DNA of 43,050 bases. Source: Candidatus Aquidulcis sp. Its GTDB lineage: Bacteria; Chloroflexota; Anaerolineae; Anaerolineales; UBA4823. Below are positions 7,918 through 16,118 of this stretch, in pieces. Both the position numbers and the translations under genes were made by a program. The stretch covers positions 1 through 43,050 of the forward strand of contig DYIZ01000039.1 in the NCBI GenBank assembly GCA_020723385.1, read 5' to 3'. The notes below the pieces were generated by a model. That model was not told the origin of the DNA, did no database searches, and saw only the letters and a program-made list of their open reading frames with translations. Each line of letters opens with the position of its first letter. Position 1 is the first letter of the stretch.

Positions 7918-9207
7918 ATGCCCACCCCTCACCCCTTCGGCTTCACCACCCGCCAGCTTCACGCCGGGCAGCAACCCGACCCCGCCACTGGCTCGATGGC
8001 GCCGCCCATCTTCCAGACCGCCGCCTACGCCTTCCCCGATACCGACTACGCCGCCCGGTTGTTCGCGATGGAAGAGAAAGGCCACATCTACACCCGCATC
8101 AGCAACCCCACCAACGAGGGCTTCGAACAGCGCCTGGCCAACCTGGAGGGCGGCTCGGGGGCGATTGCAACCGCCTCGGGTCATGCCGCCCAAATGACGG
8201 CCATCCTGGCGATCTGCCAGGCGGGCGACCACATCGTCTCGGCGCAGACGCTCTATGGCGGGACGTTCAGCCAGTTTGCCTACACTTTCCCACGGCTGGG
8301 GATCGAGGTGACGCTGGTGGACCCGCGCCACCCCGAGGAATTCCGCCGCGCCATCCGGCCCAACACGAAGCTGCTCTACGGCGAGTCGCTCGGCAACCCG
8401 CTGGTCAACGTGTTTCCCTTCGAGGCGGTCGCGGCGATTGCACGGGAGGCGCGTCTCCCGCTGATGATTGACAACACCTTCGCCACGCCCTACCTGTGCC
8501 GCCCGTTCGAGTGGGGCGCGGCGATCGTCACGCACTCCACCACCAAATTCATCTGCGGGCACGGCACGACCATCGGCGGAGCCATCGTGGACGGCGGCAC
8601 CTTCGATTGGGCAGCCAGCGGGCGCTTCCCCAATTTCACCACCCCCGATCCATCCTATCACGGCGTGGTGTACGCCGACCTGGGACCGCTGGCGTTCGTC
8701 ACGAAGGCGCGTGCCCAGATTTTGCGCGACCTGGGAGCGTGCCAGGCTCCCTTCAATTCGTGGCTGATGCTGCAAGGGCTGGAGACGCTCAGCCTGCGCA
8801 TGGATCGGCACGTGCAGAATGCCCAACGGGTGGCCGAATTCCTCGAGGGGCATCCCCGCTCCGGGTGGGTCAAATATCCCGGCCTGCCCAGCCATCCCGA
8901 TCACGCCGCGGCGCAGCGTTATCTGCCCAAGGGGCCGGGGGCGATCCTGGGCTTCGGCGTCAAAGGCGGGCGCGCCGCGGGGGCGAAGTTCATCAACGAT
9001 CTCAAACTCATCACCCACCTGGCGAACGTCGGTGACGCCAAATCGCTCGCCATCCACCCGGCCAGCACCACCCACAGCCAGCTTTCGGAGGATGAGCAGC
9101 GCCGCGCCGGGGTCACGCCCGATTTCATCCGCCTGAGCATCGGCATCGAGGATATCGAGGATATTTTGTGGGATTTGGGTCAGGCGCTGTCAGTGAGCAG
9201 TGAGTAG
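7918..9207 (+). CDS. metY: O-acetylhomoserine sulfhydrylase
   Basis: A PLP enzyme of the Cys/Met metabolism family that makes homocysteine from O-acetylhomoserine and sulfide. It has 429 residues, the usual length of the long MetY group. Visible blocks are GFTTRQLHAGQQPDP at the N-terminus, YTRISNPTNEGFEQRLA, ASGHAAQMTA, the aspartate-containing IDNTFATPYLCRP, the PLP lysine in HSTTKFICGHG (Lys210), and the C-terminal STTHSQLSEDE and RLSIGIEDIEDI. The ATG at 7918 has AGGAG nine bases upstream; an upstream in-frame ATG at 7885 lacks one. It is the first gene after the SAM riboswitch and, with metX and metW, completes homocysteine formation from homoserine. Confidence 0.96.
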   Translation: MPTPHPFGFTTRQLHAGQQPDPATGSMAPPIFQTAAYAFPDTDYAARLFAMEEKGHIYTRISNPTNEGFEQRLANLEGGSGAIATASGHAAQMTAILAICQAGDHIVSAQTLYGGTFSQFAYTFPRLGIEVTLVDPRHPEEFRRAIRPNTKLLYGESLGNPLVNVFPFEAVAAIAREARLPLMIDNTFATPYLCRPFEWGAAIVTHSTTKFICGHGTTIGGAIVDGGTFDWAASGRFPNFTTPDPSYHGVVYADLGPLAFVTKARAQILRDLGACQAPFNSWLMLQGLETLSLRMDRHVQNAQRVAEFLEGHPRSGWVKYPGLPSHPDHAAAQRYLPKGPGAILGFGVKGGRAAGAKFINDLKLITHLANVGDAKSLAIHPASTTHSQLSEDEQRRAGVTPDFIRLSIGIEDIEDILWDLGQALSVSSE

Positions 9208-9211
9208 TAAT

Positions 9212-9272
9212 CAGTCATCAGTCATCAGTGATCAGTGATCAGTGACCAGGAAACACTGATGACTGATGACTG
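9212..9272. repeat. CAGTCAT heptamer inverted repeat, 19-bp arms
   Basis: Arms 9212-9230 and 9254-9272 are perfectly complementary. Each arm is two CAGTCAT heptamers plus CAGTG. The same layout with CAGTTAT units occurs at 41605-41651. It sits between metY and metX and leaves the metX ribosome-binding site (AAGGAAG) intact. Confidence 0.8.
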
Positions 9273-9296
9273 ATAACTGGTTAAGGAAGAAACCCA

Positions 9297-10436
9297 ATGA
9301 ACAATCACTCTGTCGGCATCGTTCAGCGCCAAACCTTCACCTTCGCCGAGAAGGAGCCGATGCGGCTAGACAGCGGGGAGATGCTGGGGCCGGTGACGCT
9401 GGCTTACGAAACCTATGGCCGCCTCAATGCCGAACGCAGCAACGCCATCCTGATCTGCCACGCCCTGTCGGGCGATTCGCACGTGGCGGGATATTACTCT
9501 GCGGAGGATCAATCTCCCGGCTGGTGGGACGAGTGCGTGGGGCCGGGCAAAGCCTTCGACACCGAGCGGTATTTCGTGATCTGCTCGAACGTGATCGGCG
9601 GCTGCCAGGGTTCCACCGGGCCGGGGACGATCAACCCCCAAACCGGCGATCCCTACGGGCTGCGCTTCCCGGTGATCACCATCGGGGACATGGTGCGCGC
9701 CCAGCGTCATCTGATTGACCATCTGGGCATCGAGCGCCTGCTGGCGGTCGCCGGGGGCAGCATGGGCGGGATGCAGGTTCTCCAATGGGCCGCCAGCTAC
9801 CCCGAGCGGGTACGCGCCGCCCTGCCCATCGCCACGACCGCCCGCCACTCGCCGATGCTGATCGCTTTCGGGGAGGTGGGCCGCCAGGCGGTCTACGCCG
9901 ACCCCAACTGGCAGGGCGGCGATTACTACGCCGGGCCGCGCCCCGCCGCCGGGTTAGCCGTCGCCCGCATGGTCGGGCACATCACCTACCTGTCCGAGCA
10001 GTCTATGCACCACAAGTTTGGCCGCCGCTTGCAGGCACGCCAGCGCTTCGGCTACGACTTCGGCGCCGACTTTGCTGTGGAGGGCTATCTGCGCCACAAG
10101 GGCAGCCGCTTCACCGAGCGCTTCGACGCCAATTCGTACCTGTACGTGACCAAAGCCATGGATTACTTCGATCTGGCGAACGGGAACGGCAGCCTGGCGG
10201 CGGCCTTCTCGCAGAGCAAGGGGATCGCCTACCTGGTGGTTTCGTTTACATCCGATTGGCTGTACCCGCCCTATCACTCGAAGGAGCTGGTCAGCGCCCT
10301 GACCGCCGCCGGGGCCGACGTGACCTACTGCAACCTCGAATCCACCTGGGGCCACGACGCCTTCCTGCTGGAGGTGGAGACGATGACGGGGCTGGTCTCG
10401 AATTTCCTGGAGCGGGTGGAGAAAACTGTCCGCTAA
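9297..10436 (+). CDS. metX: Homoserine O-acetyltransferase
   Basis: Transfers an acyl group, usually acetyl, to homoserine, giving the substrate of MetY. The 379-residue alpha/beta-hydrolase protein has the nucleophile elbow AGGSMGG (Ser155), the acid in SFTSDWLYPP (Asp320) and the histidine in STWGHDAFLLE (His353). Other family blocks are LAYETYGRLN, CHALSGDSH and GGCQGSTGPGT. Acetyl versus succinyl specificity is inferred from the neighbouring metY and not read from residues. AAGGAAG precedes the ATG. It lies 89 bp after metY across a repeat and upstream of metW. The stop codon lies inside the next inverted repeat. Confidence 0.95.
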   Translation: MNNHSVGIVQRQTFTFAEKEPMRLDSGEMLGPVTLAYETYGRLNAERSNAILICHALSGDSHVAGYYSAEDQSPGWWDECVGPGKAFDTERYFVICSNVIGGCQGSTGPGTINPQTGDPYGLRFPVITIGDMVRAQRHLIDHLGIERLLAVAGGSMGGMQVLQWAASYPERVRAALPIATTARHSPMLIAFGEVGRQAVYADPNWQGGDYYAGPRPAAGLAVARMVGHITYLSEQSMHHKFGRRLQARQRFGYDFGADFAVEGYLRHKGSRFTERFDANSYLYVTKAMDYFDLANGNGSLAAAFSQSKGIAYLVVSFTSDWLYPPYHSKELVSALTAAGADVTYCNLESTWGHDAFLLEVETMTGLVSNFLERVEKTVR

Positions 10437-10503
10437 TCTGCGCTAATCTGCGCGAATTTATCCCTCACCAACGGATTAGCGAAGATTGGCGGAGATTAGC
10501 GGA
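10429..10503. repeat. CGCTAATCTG inverted repeat over the metX stop
   Basis: Arms 10429-10449 and 10483-10503 match in 18 of 21 positions as an inverted repeat. The left arm contains the metX TAA. The unit CGCTAATCTG is tandemly doubled at 10431-10450. Confidence 0.7.
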
Positions 10504-10543
10504 TTCAACCCATTGCTTGCGCACTGGCAATTTTTGGAGAGTT

Positions 10544-11140
10544 ATGACTATTACAACAATTCGCCCCGATTTGCTCGCTATCGCCGAGTTGATCCGGCCC
10601 GCCGAGACCGTGCTCGACCTGGGCTGCGGGGATGGGTCGCTGCTGCGCTGCCTGATAGACACCCGCCGCGTGACCGGGCGCGGTGTGGAGCTTTCGCAGG
10701 AGGGGGTGCTGGCCTGCGTGGAGAAAGGGGTCAGCGTGCGCCAGGGCGACCTGCACGAGGGGCTGGGCGACTATCCCGATGGCGCGTTCGACACGGTGAT
10801 CCTGAGCGATACCATCCCCTACCTGAACGACCCGGCCTTCGTCATCCGCGAGATGCTGCGCGCCGGGCGGCGGGCCATCGTCAGCTTCCCGAACTGGGGA
10901 CACTGGCGCTGCCGGTGGGATTTCCTGCGCCGCGGGCGCGCGCCGGTCACTCCGGGGCTGCCGCAGCCGTGGGACGCCGCCCCGCGCGCCCGCCCGCTGA
11001 CCATGGCGGACTTCGAGGATTTCTGCGTCCGCAACGGGTTCCATATCGCCAGCCGAGTCTGCCTGCGGGGAGGGCGGCGGCTGGACTGTCGTTACGCGGC
11101 CAATTTGCGGGCGGAGGGGGTGATATTTGAGCTAAAATAG
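10544..11140 (+). CDS. metW: MetW family methyltransferase-like protein
   Basis: A 198-residue Rossmann-fold SAM-binding protein of the MetW family, usually encoded next to metX and thought to support methionine synthesis. Motif I is VLDLGCGDGSLL near residues 22-33, followed by RGVELSQEGV, QGDLHEGL and the family block DTVILSDTIPYLNDP. SFPNWGHWRCRWDFLRRGRAP is the characteristic MetW segment (read in two parts). The ATG has GGAG seven bases upstream. A longer open frame begins inside metX, but it is only the metX +1 shadow. With metX, it forms the second half of the SAM-controlled unit. Confidence 0.92.
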   Translation: MTITTIRPDLLAIAELIRPAETVLDLGCGDGSLLRCLIDTRRVTGRGVELSQEGVLACVEKGVSVRQGDLHEGLGDYPDGAFDTVILSDTIPYLNDPAFVIREMLRAGRRAIVSFPNWGHWRCRWDFLRRGRAPVTPGLPQPWDAAPRARPLTMADFEDFCVRNGFHIASRVCLRGGRRLDCRYAANLRAEGVIFELK

Positions 11141-11194
11141 GTGGCAGGTAGCGGGTTGCAGGTTGAAAGTTAGTTCGGAGCGAGGAAGGCGTGA

Positions 11195-13708
11195 ATGAAC
11201 AAGAAACTGCGGATATTGAGTGGGATACTTGTTGCCGCGGGGTTGGCGTTGGGGCTGGCCGGGTGCGGGAAGACGGTGGACGGTGGACGGGAGACCAGCA
11301 CGGCGACCGCCGACCGCAGGCCGACGACTGCCGCGCCGACACGGACGGGGACGGCGGTTCCGTCGGCGACGGCGACTGTACAACCGTCGCCGACGGCATC
11401 ACCTTCGCCGGTTTCAACACTGACGCAAACAGTTACACCTGCGCCAACCGAGACCCAGATTCTCCCATTCTACTCCCAGCCTCAACCAGCTTTTGCTACC
11501 CCGACACCGATTTTTACACCTGAATCGGGGGCTTTATCATATCGTCTCAAAACCTGGACAGAAGAACAGGCTTTTGATCTTATTTGGCTCCTGGATCAAT
11601 ACGCACATGATAACGATATACGAGAGATCGGAGATAACCGGTTTGCATTCCAAATCGCGCAACAACCAATCCACCTGGCTCTCTTAGAATTTCTGTACCG
11701 GTTTCCTCATTCGACTAATAATGAATTAGCTAAATGGCGGCTTACATATACCAATGCGATCATCGGTAACTCCGAAAGTGACGCGTGGCTTTTGGAAACC
11801 TTGCAAACGGGGTTAAATGATGAGCGTTTTACGCCTAGCGACATGAAAAATGTGCTTGGAAAGTACGGCTTCACAATCTTCAATGGGTTCCATAGTGAGG
11901 ATTTTATCCAAGCGCCCAATCTATTTGGTGATGGTCGAGATGTTCAAGTATTTCGTATCACAACGCAAGAATCTTGGGGCGGGGACGGGCTGTTTGTGGC
12001 TATGACAGAAGATAATACAGGCCACTATACTTTGACACCGATATACAGCGATTGGCACTTCAGTGTGGGCAGCGATTCAATTCCCTTCATTGGAGATAAC
12101 AACCACAATGGTATTCCTGAAATCGTTTTATACATTGGGATACATATCAGCTTTGATTGTTTAGGGAATTTACTGATTTATGAATGGCGTGGCGATCACT
12201 TTATTGATTTGACCCGGCAGCAAATTGGGTTTGACGATTGCGGCTCGGAATGGAAATACGATACCCTTGATGAGAATGGCATTCCGACTATTCTCGTAGA
12301 AAACAGGCCATTCGAACCAGATGCACGTTTCAAATGGACCGGCCAATTCTACGAGCTATTGGAGACAATCAGGCCCAAACCAGAAGTACTCACTACTGAT
12401 TCAGAGAGTCTCGATTGGCTGGCGAATGCGCTTGAGCAAGGCCAATATCAATTGATCAGTGAGCAAATCGAACAGTCGTTATCACAGCCTCTGCAGAATT
12501 ACGGCGATTCTGGCCCAAGCGCGCCAGATTACCTGCGCTTTCAGTTAGGGATGAGTTATGCTTTACAGGCAAAAATCCCCGAGGCAAGAGACGTTCTTCG
12601 GTCATTGGTAGTCTCGCCAGTTAACCCATCGGTAACCGCACTCTCTACCGCAGCGCAGGCATTCCTGGACAACTACACTAGCGACCAAGACGTTTATACC
12701 GCCTGCTTAGGTGCTTTGGACGTGATGGAACAGGTTATTGCCCCTTATCGCGATGACAATGGATTCGTTGATTGGGATGTGTACCCCCATTATTGGGGTT
12801 ACACACCTGGCTATCAACCCGATGTCCCAATATGCAGCCTGGAGGCTGCTTTAAAATTCATGGTGAGCAATTGGGAAGGGCCACACAACCTGAATATCCC
12901 TGTCGTTTTGCACGATTCTGGTGTAACGCTGTTCTATTCGTCTGAAACAGACGTAGATGGAGATGGCAACGAGGATTGGATTATTGCTACATCCACACCA
13001 TGGAAAAACGAAGCGGGACTTTGGATTATGTTGACTACAGATAGTGGCTTTACACCGATTAGAATTGCTCCTTCAAACGACAATTCTCATAGAATGTCTG
13101 CTCAAGCTCAGATTAAAAGCGAGGTAATCAATCTGCCAGGGAGCGATCGTCCAGTTGTTTTCCTGCAAATAGGCGAAAAACTGTATGCGTTTCAACTTGT
13201 CATTGGGCAGATCAGACCGTATTTGCAATGGATTGTCAATCTATCGCACGTGGATGGTTACTCCATTCATGAAAACAACAATCCCCCAGAACTTCAAGTG
13301 ACTTTCACCGCGGATGAATACACTCCAAACTGGCGCAGATACCAATGGAATGGAGAAAACAACGATTTTGATTTGGTGGATGAACAACCATCCACTGCTC
13401 AACTGCAAAATGAAGGCCCACACTTTGCCGCTCAACAAGCCGAGGCGAAATTGCTCGAAGACTGGAATCTGACCGAAGCAATTCCAATGCTTAAAACCGT
13501 GTTGTCTTACCATCAAACAAGTGGAGAGACTCCCAATTGGTACGAAAGCAATACACGTCCCCGCCTTTTCTACCTCCTCGCCCTCGCCTACGAACTGACC
13601 GGCGACGAAACCAACGCCGTCCAAACCTACTGGCAGCTCTGGCGCGATCACCCCGACAGCCCCTACGCCCTCATGGCGCGGGCCAAGCTGGAGCTGCGTA
13701 ACCCATAA
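11195..13708 (+). CDS. Large lipoprotein with Thr/Pro stalk (family copy 2)
   Basis: This 837-residue paralogue of the gene at 2810 has AGGAAGG just before its ATG. The signal ends in LAGC with Cys24, the same position as copy 1, and a Thr/Ser/Pro-rich stalk runs to about residue 105. The body shows LFGDGRDVQ, DNNHNGIPEIVLY and DVDGDGNEDWII (FG-GAP or VCBS-like acidic loops) and TPR-like helices (YLRFQLGMSYALQAKIPEA; YLLALAYELTGDETNA). It ends in KLELRNP. Function is unknown; probably exported and membrane-anchored. The body (about 11470-13540) is visibly richer in A and T than the stalk, the last 150 bases and the neighbouring genes. The stop lies in an inverted repeat. Confidence 0.78.
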   Translation: MNKKLRILSGILVAAGLALGLAGCGKTVDGGRETSTATADRRPTTAAPTRTGTAVPSATATVQPSPTASPSPVSTLTQTVTPAPTETQILPFYSQPQPAFATPTPIFTPESGALSYRLKTWTEEQAFDLIWLLDQYAHDNDIREIGDNRFAFQIAQQPIHLALLEFLYRFPHSTNNELAKWRLTYTNAIIGNSESDAWLLETLQTGLNDERFTPSDMKNVLGKYGFTIFNGFHSEDFIQAPNLFGDGRDVQVFRITTQESWGGDGLFVAMTEDNTGHYTLTPIYSDWHFSVGSDSIPFIGDNNHNGIPEIVLYIGIHISFDCLGNLLIYEWRGDHFIDLTRQQIGFDDCGSEWKYDTLDENGIPTILVENRPFEPDARFKWTGQFYELLETIRPKPEVLTTDSESLDWLANALEQGQYQLISEQIEQSLSQPLQNYGDSGPSAPDYLRFQLGMSYALQAKIPEARDVLRSLVVSPVNPSVTALSTAAQAFLDNYTSDQDVYTACLGALDVMEQVIAPYRDDNGFVDWDVYPHYWGYTPGYQPDVPICSLEAALKFMVSNWEGPHNLNIPVVLHDSGVTLFYSSETDVDGDGNEDWIIATSTPWKNEAGLWIMLTTDSGFTPIRIAPSNDNSHRMSAQAQIKSEVINLPGSDRPVVFLQIGEKLYAFQLVIGQIRPYLQWIVNLSHVDGYSIHENNNPPELQVTFTADEYTPNWRRYQWNGENNDFDLVDEQPSTAQLQNEGPHFAAQQAEAKLLEDWNLTEAIPMLKTVLSYHQTSGETPNWYESNTRPRLFYLLALAYELTGDETNAVQTYWQLWRDHPDSPYALMARAKLELRNP

Positions 13709-13754
13709 AACGTAATCCGTAAAGCGCCCATTACGTTTCACGCATTACGTTTTA
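13706..13754. repeat. CGTAATCC inverted repeat over a stop codon
   Basis: TAAAACGTAATCCGTAAA at the left pairs, with minor mismatches, with TTTCACGCATTACGTTTTA at the right. It is the same family as 5288-5350 and occupies the same position relative to a paralogous gene, including its stop codon. Confidence 0.7.
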
Positions 13755-13784
13755 CTTCCCACCTTTCACATACTCGGAGCCGCT

Positions 13785-14945
13785 ATGACTTTTGCCCAAC
13801 GCATCCAACACCTCGAAGAAGAGGGCGCATACGCCGTCCTCGCCCGCGCCCAGGCGCTCGAAGCGCAGGAGCGTGAGATCATCCATCTCGAAATCGGCCA
13901 GCCGGATTTTCCTACCTGGCCCAACGTCAGCCTGGCGGGCATTCGCGCCATCGCCTCCGGGCAGACGCGCTACAACCCGCCAGCCGGACTGCCCCGGCTG
14001 CGGGAGGCCATCGCCGAAACCAGCGCCCGGCAGCACGGCGTCGCAATTCGGCCATCGCAGGTGATCGTCGCGCCGGGAGCCAAGCCGGGGCTGTTCTTCC
14101 CCACCCTGGCGCTGGTCGAACCCGGCGACGAAGTGATCTACCCCGATCCCGGCTTCCCCACCTACGCCGCGATGATCGGCGTGGCGGGCGGCGTCCCCGT
14201 GCCTGTGCCGCTGCGGGAAGAGAACCAATTTTCCTTCGACCTTGACCTATTCGACCAGCGGCTGTCTGACCGCACGAAACTGATCATCCTGAACTCCCCC
14301 GCCAACCCCACCGGCGGCGTCATCCCCCAGGCCGACCTCGAGCACATCGCCGCCGCGGCCCAAAAACACAACGCCTGGGTGCTCTCCGACGAAATCTACG
14401 CCCGGCTGGCCTACGACGGGCTGCACGTGCCCTCCATCGCTTCGCTGCCGGGAATGCTCGACCGCACCGTGATCTGCGATGGCTTCTCGAAAACCTACGC
14501 CATGACCGGCTGGCGGCTGGGCTGGATGATTGCGCCCGAGGCGCTGGCGAAGCGTCTCGAACTGCTGATGACCCACTCCATCGGCTGCACGGCGACCTTT
14601 ACCCAATTGGCCGGGATCGAAGCCCTGTTGGGTGATCAATCCCCGGTGGAGGCCATCGTCGCCGGGTACCAGCGCCGCCGCGACCGCATCGTCGCCGGGT
14701 TGAACGCCATCCCCGGCGTCACCTGCCAATCGCCGCAGGGTGCGTTCTACGTCTTCCCTAACGTAAAATCCTTCGGGCTGACCTCCCGCGAAATCCAGAA
14801 TCGCCTGCTTGATAAGGCCGGCGTGGCCGTACTGGCCGGGACGGACTTCGGTGCGGGCGGCGAAGGCTACCTGCGCCTGTGCTACGCCACCTCTATCGAG
14901 ACGATTGACCGGGCGCTGGAGAAGATGGCGGAGGCGCTGAGGTAG
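13785..14945 (+). CDS. Class I aminotransferase, aspartate aminotransferase-like
   Basis: A PLP-dependent fold-type I aminotransferase of 386 residues. Visible blocks are LEIGQPDFPT, YNPPAGLPRLREAIA, the NSPANPTGG loop, LSDEIYARL and the PLP lysine in CDGFSKTYAMTGWRLG (Lys236). The C-terminal YLRLCYATS carries the arginine that normally binds the substrate carboxylate. The family includes aspartate aminotransferases (AspC/Ib group) and related enzymes. Aspartate supply would suit the neighbouring lysC-thrC and met genes, but substrate is inferred from context only. The ATG has GGAG eight bases upstream. A strong terminator follows six bases after the stop, so it ends its own transcript. Confidence 0.85.
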   Translation: MTFAQRIQHLEEEGAYAVLARAQALEAQEREIIHLEIGQPDFPTWPNVSLAGIRAIASGQTRYNPPAGLPRLREAIAETSARQHGVAIRPSQVIVAPGAKPGLFFPTLALVEPGDEVIYPDPGFPTYAAMIGVAGGVPVPVPLREENQFSFDLDLFDQRLSDRTKLIILNSPANPTGGVIPQADLEHIAAAAQKHNAWVLSDEIYARLAYDGLHVPSIASLPGMLDRTVICDGFSKTYAMTGWRLGWMIAPEALAKRLELLMTHSIGCTATFTQLAGIEALLGDQSPVEAIVAGYQRRRDRIVAGLNAIPGVTCQSPQGAFYVFPNVKSFGLTSREIQNRLLDKAGVAVLAGTDFGAGGEGYLRLCYATSIETIDRALEKMAEALR

Positions 14946-14950
14946 ACTCA

Positions 14951-14981
14951 GACCCCTGGGGTTTTAAAAACCCCAGGGGTC
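14951..14981 (+). terminator. Rho-independent terminator after the aminotransferase
   Basis: GACCCCTGGGGTTTT (14951-14965) pairs fully with its complement ending at 14981, then TTTTACT follows. On the opposite strand there is no T-tract after the stem, so it mainly serves the plus-strand gene, although it also separates the convergent minus-strand unit. Confidence 0.9.
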
Positions 14982-14983
14982 TT

Positions 14984-16117
14984 TTACTCTCCGACCGCGT
15001 GCGTCAGCGCCCGGTGGATCGGCAGATACCCCTGCGCGGCCAGCTCCGGCGTGGGGGTAGCCGCCTCGTCAGGTTTATCCGATAGGCCGAACAGCAGCGC
15101 CCCCTGCCGCCGCCAGCCCAGCGCGGCCGCCCGGACTTCCTGCGTGACCAGGATTTCCTCGTTCAGCCGCGTTTCGAGCGGCGCGTCATCATCCAAATTC
15201 CCAAAACAAGCAATCGTGCGCTGGTATTCGTTGCGCCGGAACGGCTTGAACGGCGTCGGATCGCCGCGCTGCACGTTGGCGTAGATTTCGGCGTGGATTT
15301 CGGCCAGCGCGGGCGGCAGGTCGGCGCGGCGGGCGTCCACCCCGGCGATGAACGCATCGAACGTCGCCAACTGCCCTCCGCGAACCGCCTCCACCACCGA
15401 CTCCAGCCGGTACAGCCCGCTGCCCAGCATCAGGCACACGTAAGCCAGGTAATCCTGGTTGTCAGCGGTGAAGGGGTGAAATTCGGGCTGGTTGAGCCGG
15501 TCGTAGGCGGCGCGGAACGCCCCGGCATCGTAGGCGCTTCCCAACAGCGCGGCGACCGTGTCTTCCACGGCCTGCACCCGCGCCGCGTCAATCACCTGCC
15601 CGTTGCGCCCGCGCGCCCCCAGGGCAGTTTTGTCAATGTCCACGATGACCATGGTCGCTTCGTCAACTGCAAACCCGTGGGAAGCCGCGTAGGCAGCAAA
15701 ATCGGCCAGCGCCGGCCAGCGGTTCGCGAGGTAAAGGGATTGCCCGGACTCGTGAGGGATGATCTCGACCGCGGGCGGTTTACCATTCTCCGAGCCGATA
15801 AAAGCCAGACCCGGCCAGCCGCCCGCGATGCAGATGTTGCCGAAGGCGGTCGCGTCGAGCAGGCGGGTGTCGCCAACGAACAACAGCCGCCGCAGGGGGG
15901 ATGCGAGACCCCGCTGGGTTTGCGCGGCCCGCAAGAGGCGGACGATCACCCGGGCGTAGTTGCTCTCGCTTTTTCGTGGGATCCCTTTTGGCCCAAGCCC
16001 GATCTCGGCGCGTAAATCATCGAGGGTTGGCAAATCCCGGTCGGCGGGAATCAAATTCCGGTAAACCACCCAATCACCTAAAAATTCAGCGAGTGACGTT
16101 CGTCCGTAAAGGTTCAT
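14984..16117 (-). CDS. HAD-like protein of unknown function, third gene of the thrC-lysC unit
   Basis: A 377-residue cytoplasmic protein without signal or membrane segments. VIVDIDKTALGARG (near residue 160) fits motif I of haloacid dehalogenase-superfamily enzymes (DxDxT), and LLFGLSDKPDEA near the C-terminus fits a later HAD motif, with a long helical cap-like insert between. LLFVGDTRLLDATAF earlier is a weaker, DxD-like stretch. Substrate is unknown. The start at 16117 is preferred: GGAGG lies just upstream, and the ATG follows the lysC stop by one base (TGAGATG), which implies translational coupling. An in-frame ATG at 16129 would remove that site. Co-transcription with thrC and lysC suggests a role linked to aspartate-family metabolism, but this is inference. 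Confidence 0.7.
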   Translation of the reverse strand: MNLYGRTSLAEFLGDWVVYRNLIPADRDLPTLDDLRAEIGLGPKGIPRKSESNYARVIVRLLRAAQTQRGLASPLRRLLFVGDTRLLDATAFGNICIAGGWPGLAFIGSENGKPPAVEIIPHESGQSLYLANRWPALADFAAYAASHGFAVDEATMVIVDIDKTALGARGRNGQVIDAARVQAVEDTVAALLGSAYDAGAFRAAYDRLNQPEFHPFTADNQDYLAYVCLMLGSGLYRLESVVEAVRGGQLATFDAFIAGVDARRADLPPALAEIHAEIYANVQRGDPTPFKPFRRNEYQRTIACFGNLDDDAPLETRLNEEILVTQEVRAAALGWRRQGALLFGLSDKPDEAATPTPELAAQGYLPIHRALTHAVGE

Positions 16118-16118
16118 C

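Noticed and set aside
9785-10543. N-terminal part of a long frame running into metW
   Set aside because: It is the shifted frame of metX (Arg/Pro-rich); the real metW start at 10544 has its own ribosome-binding site.
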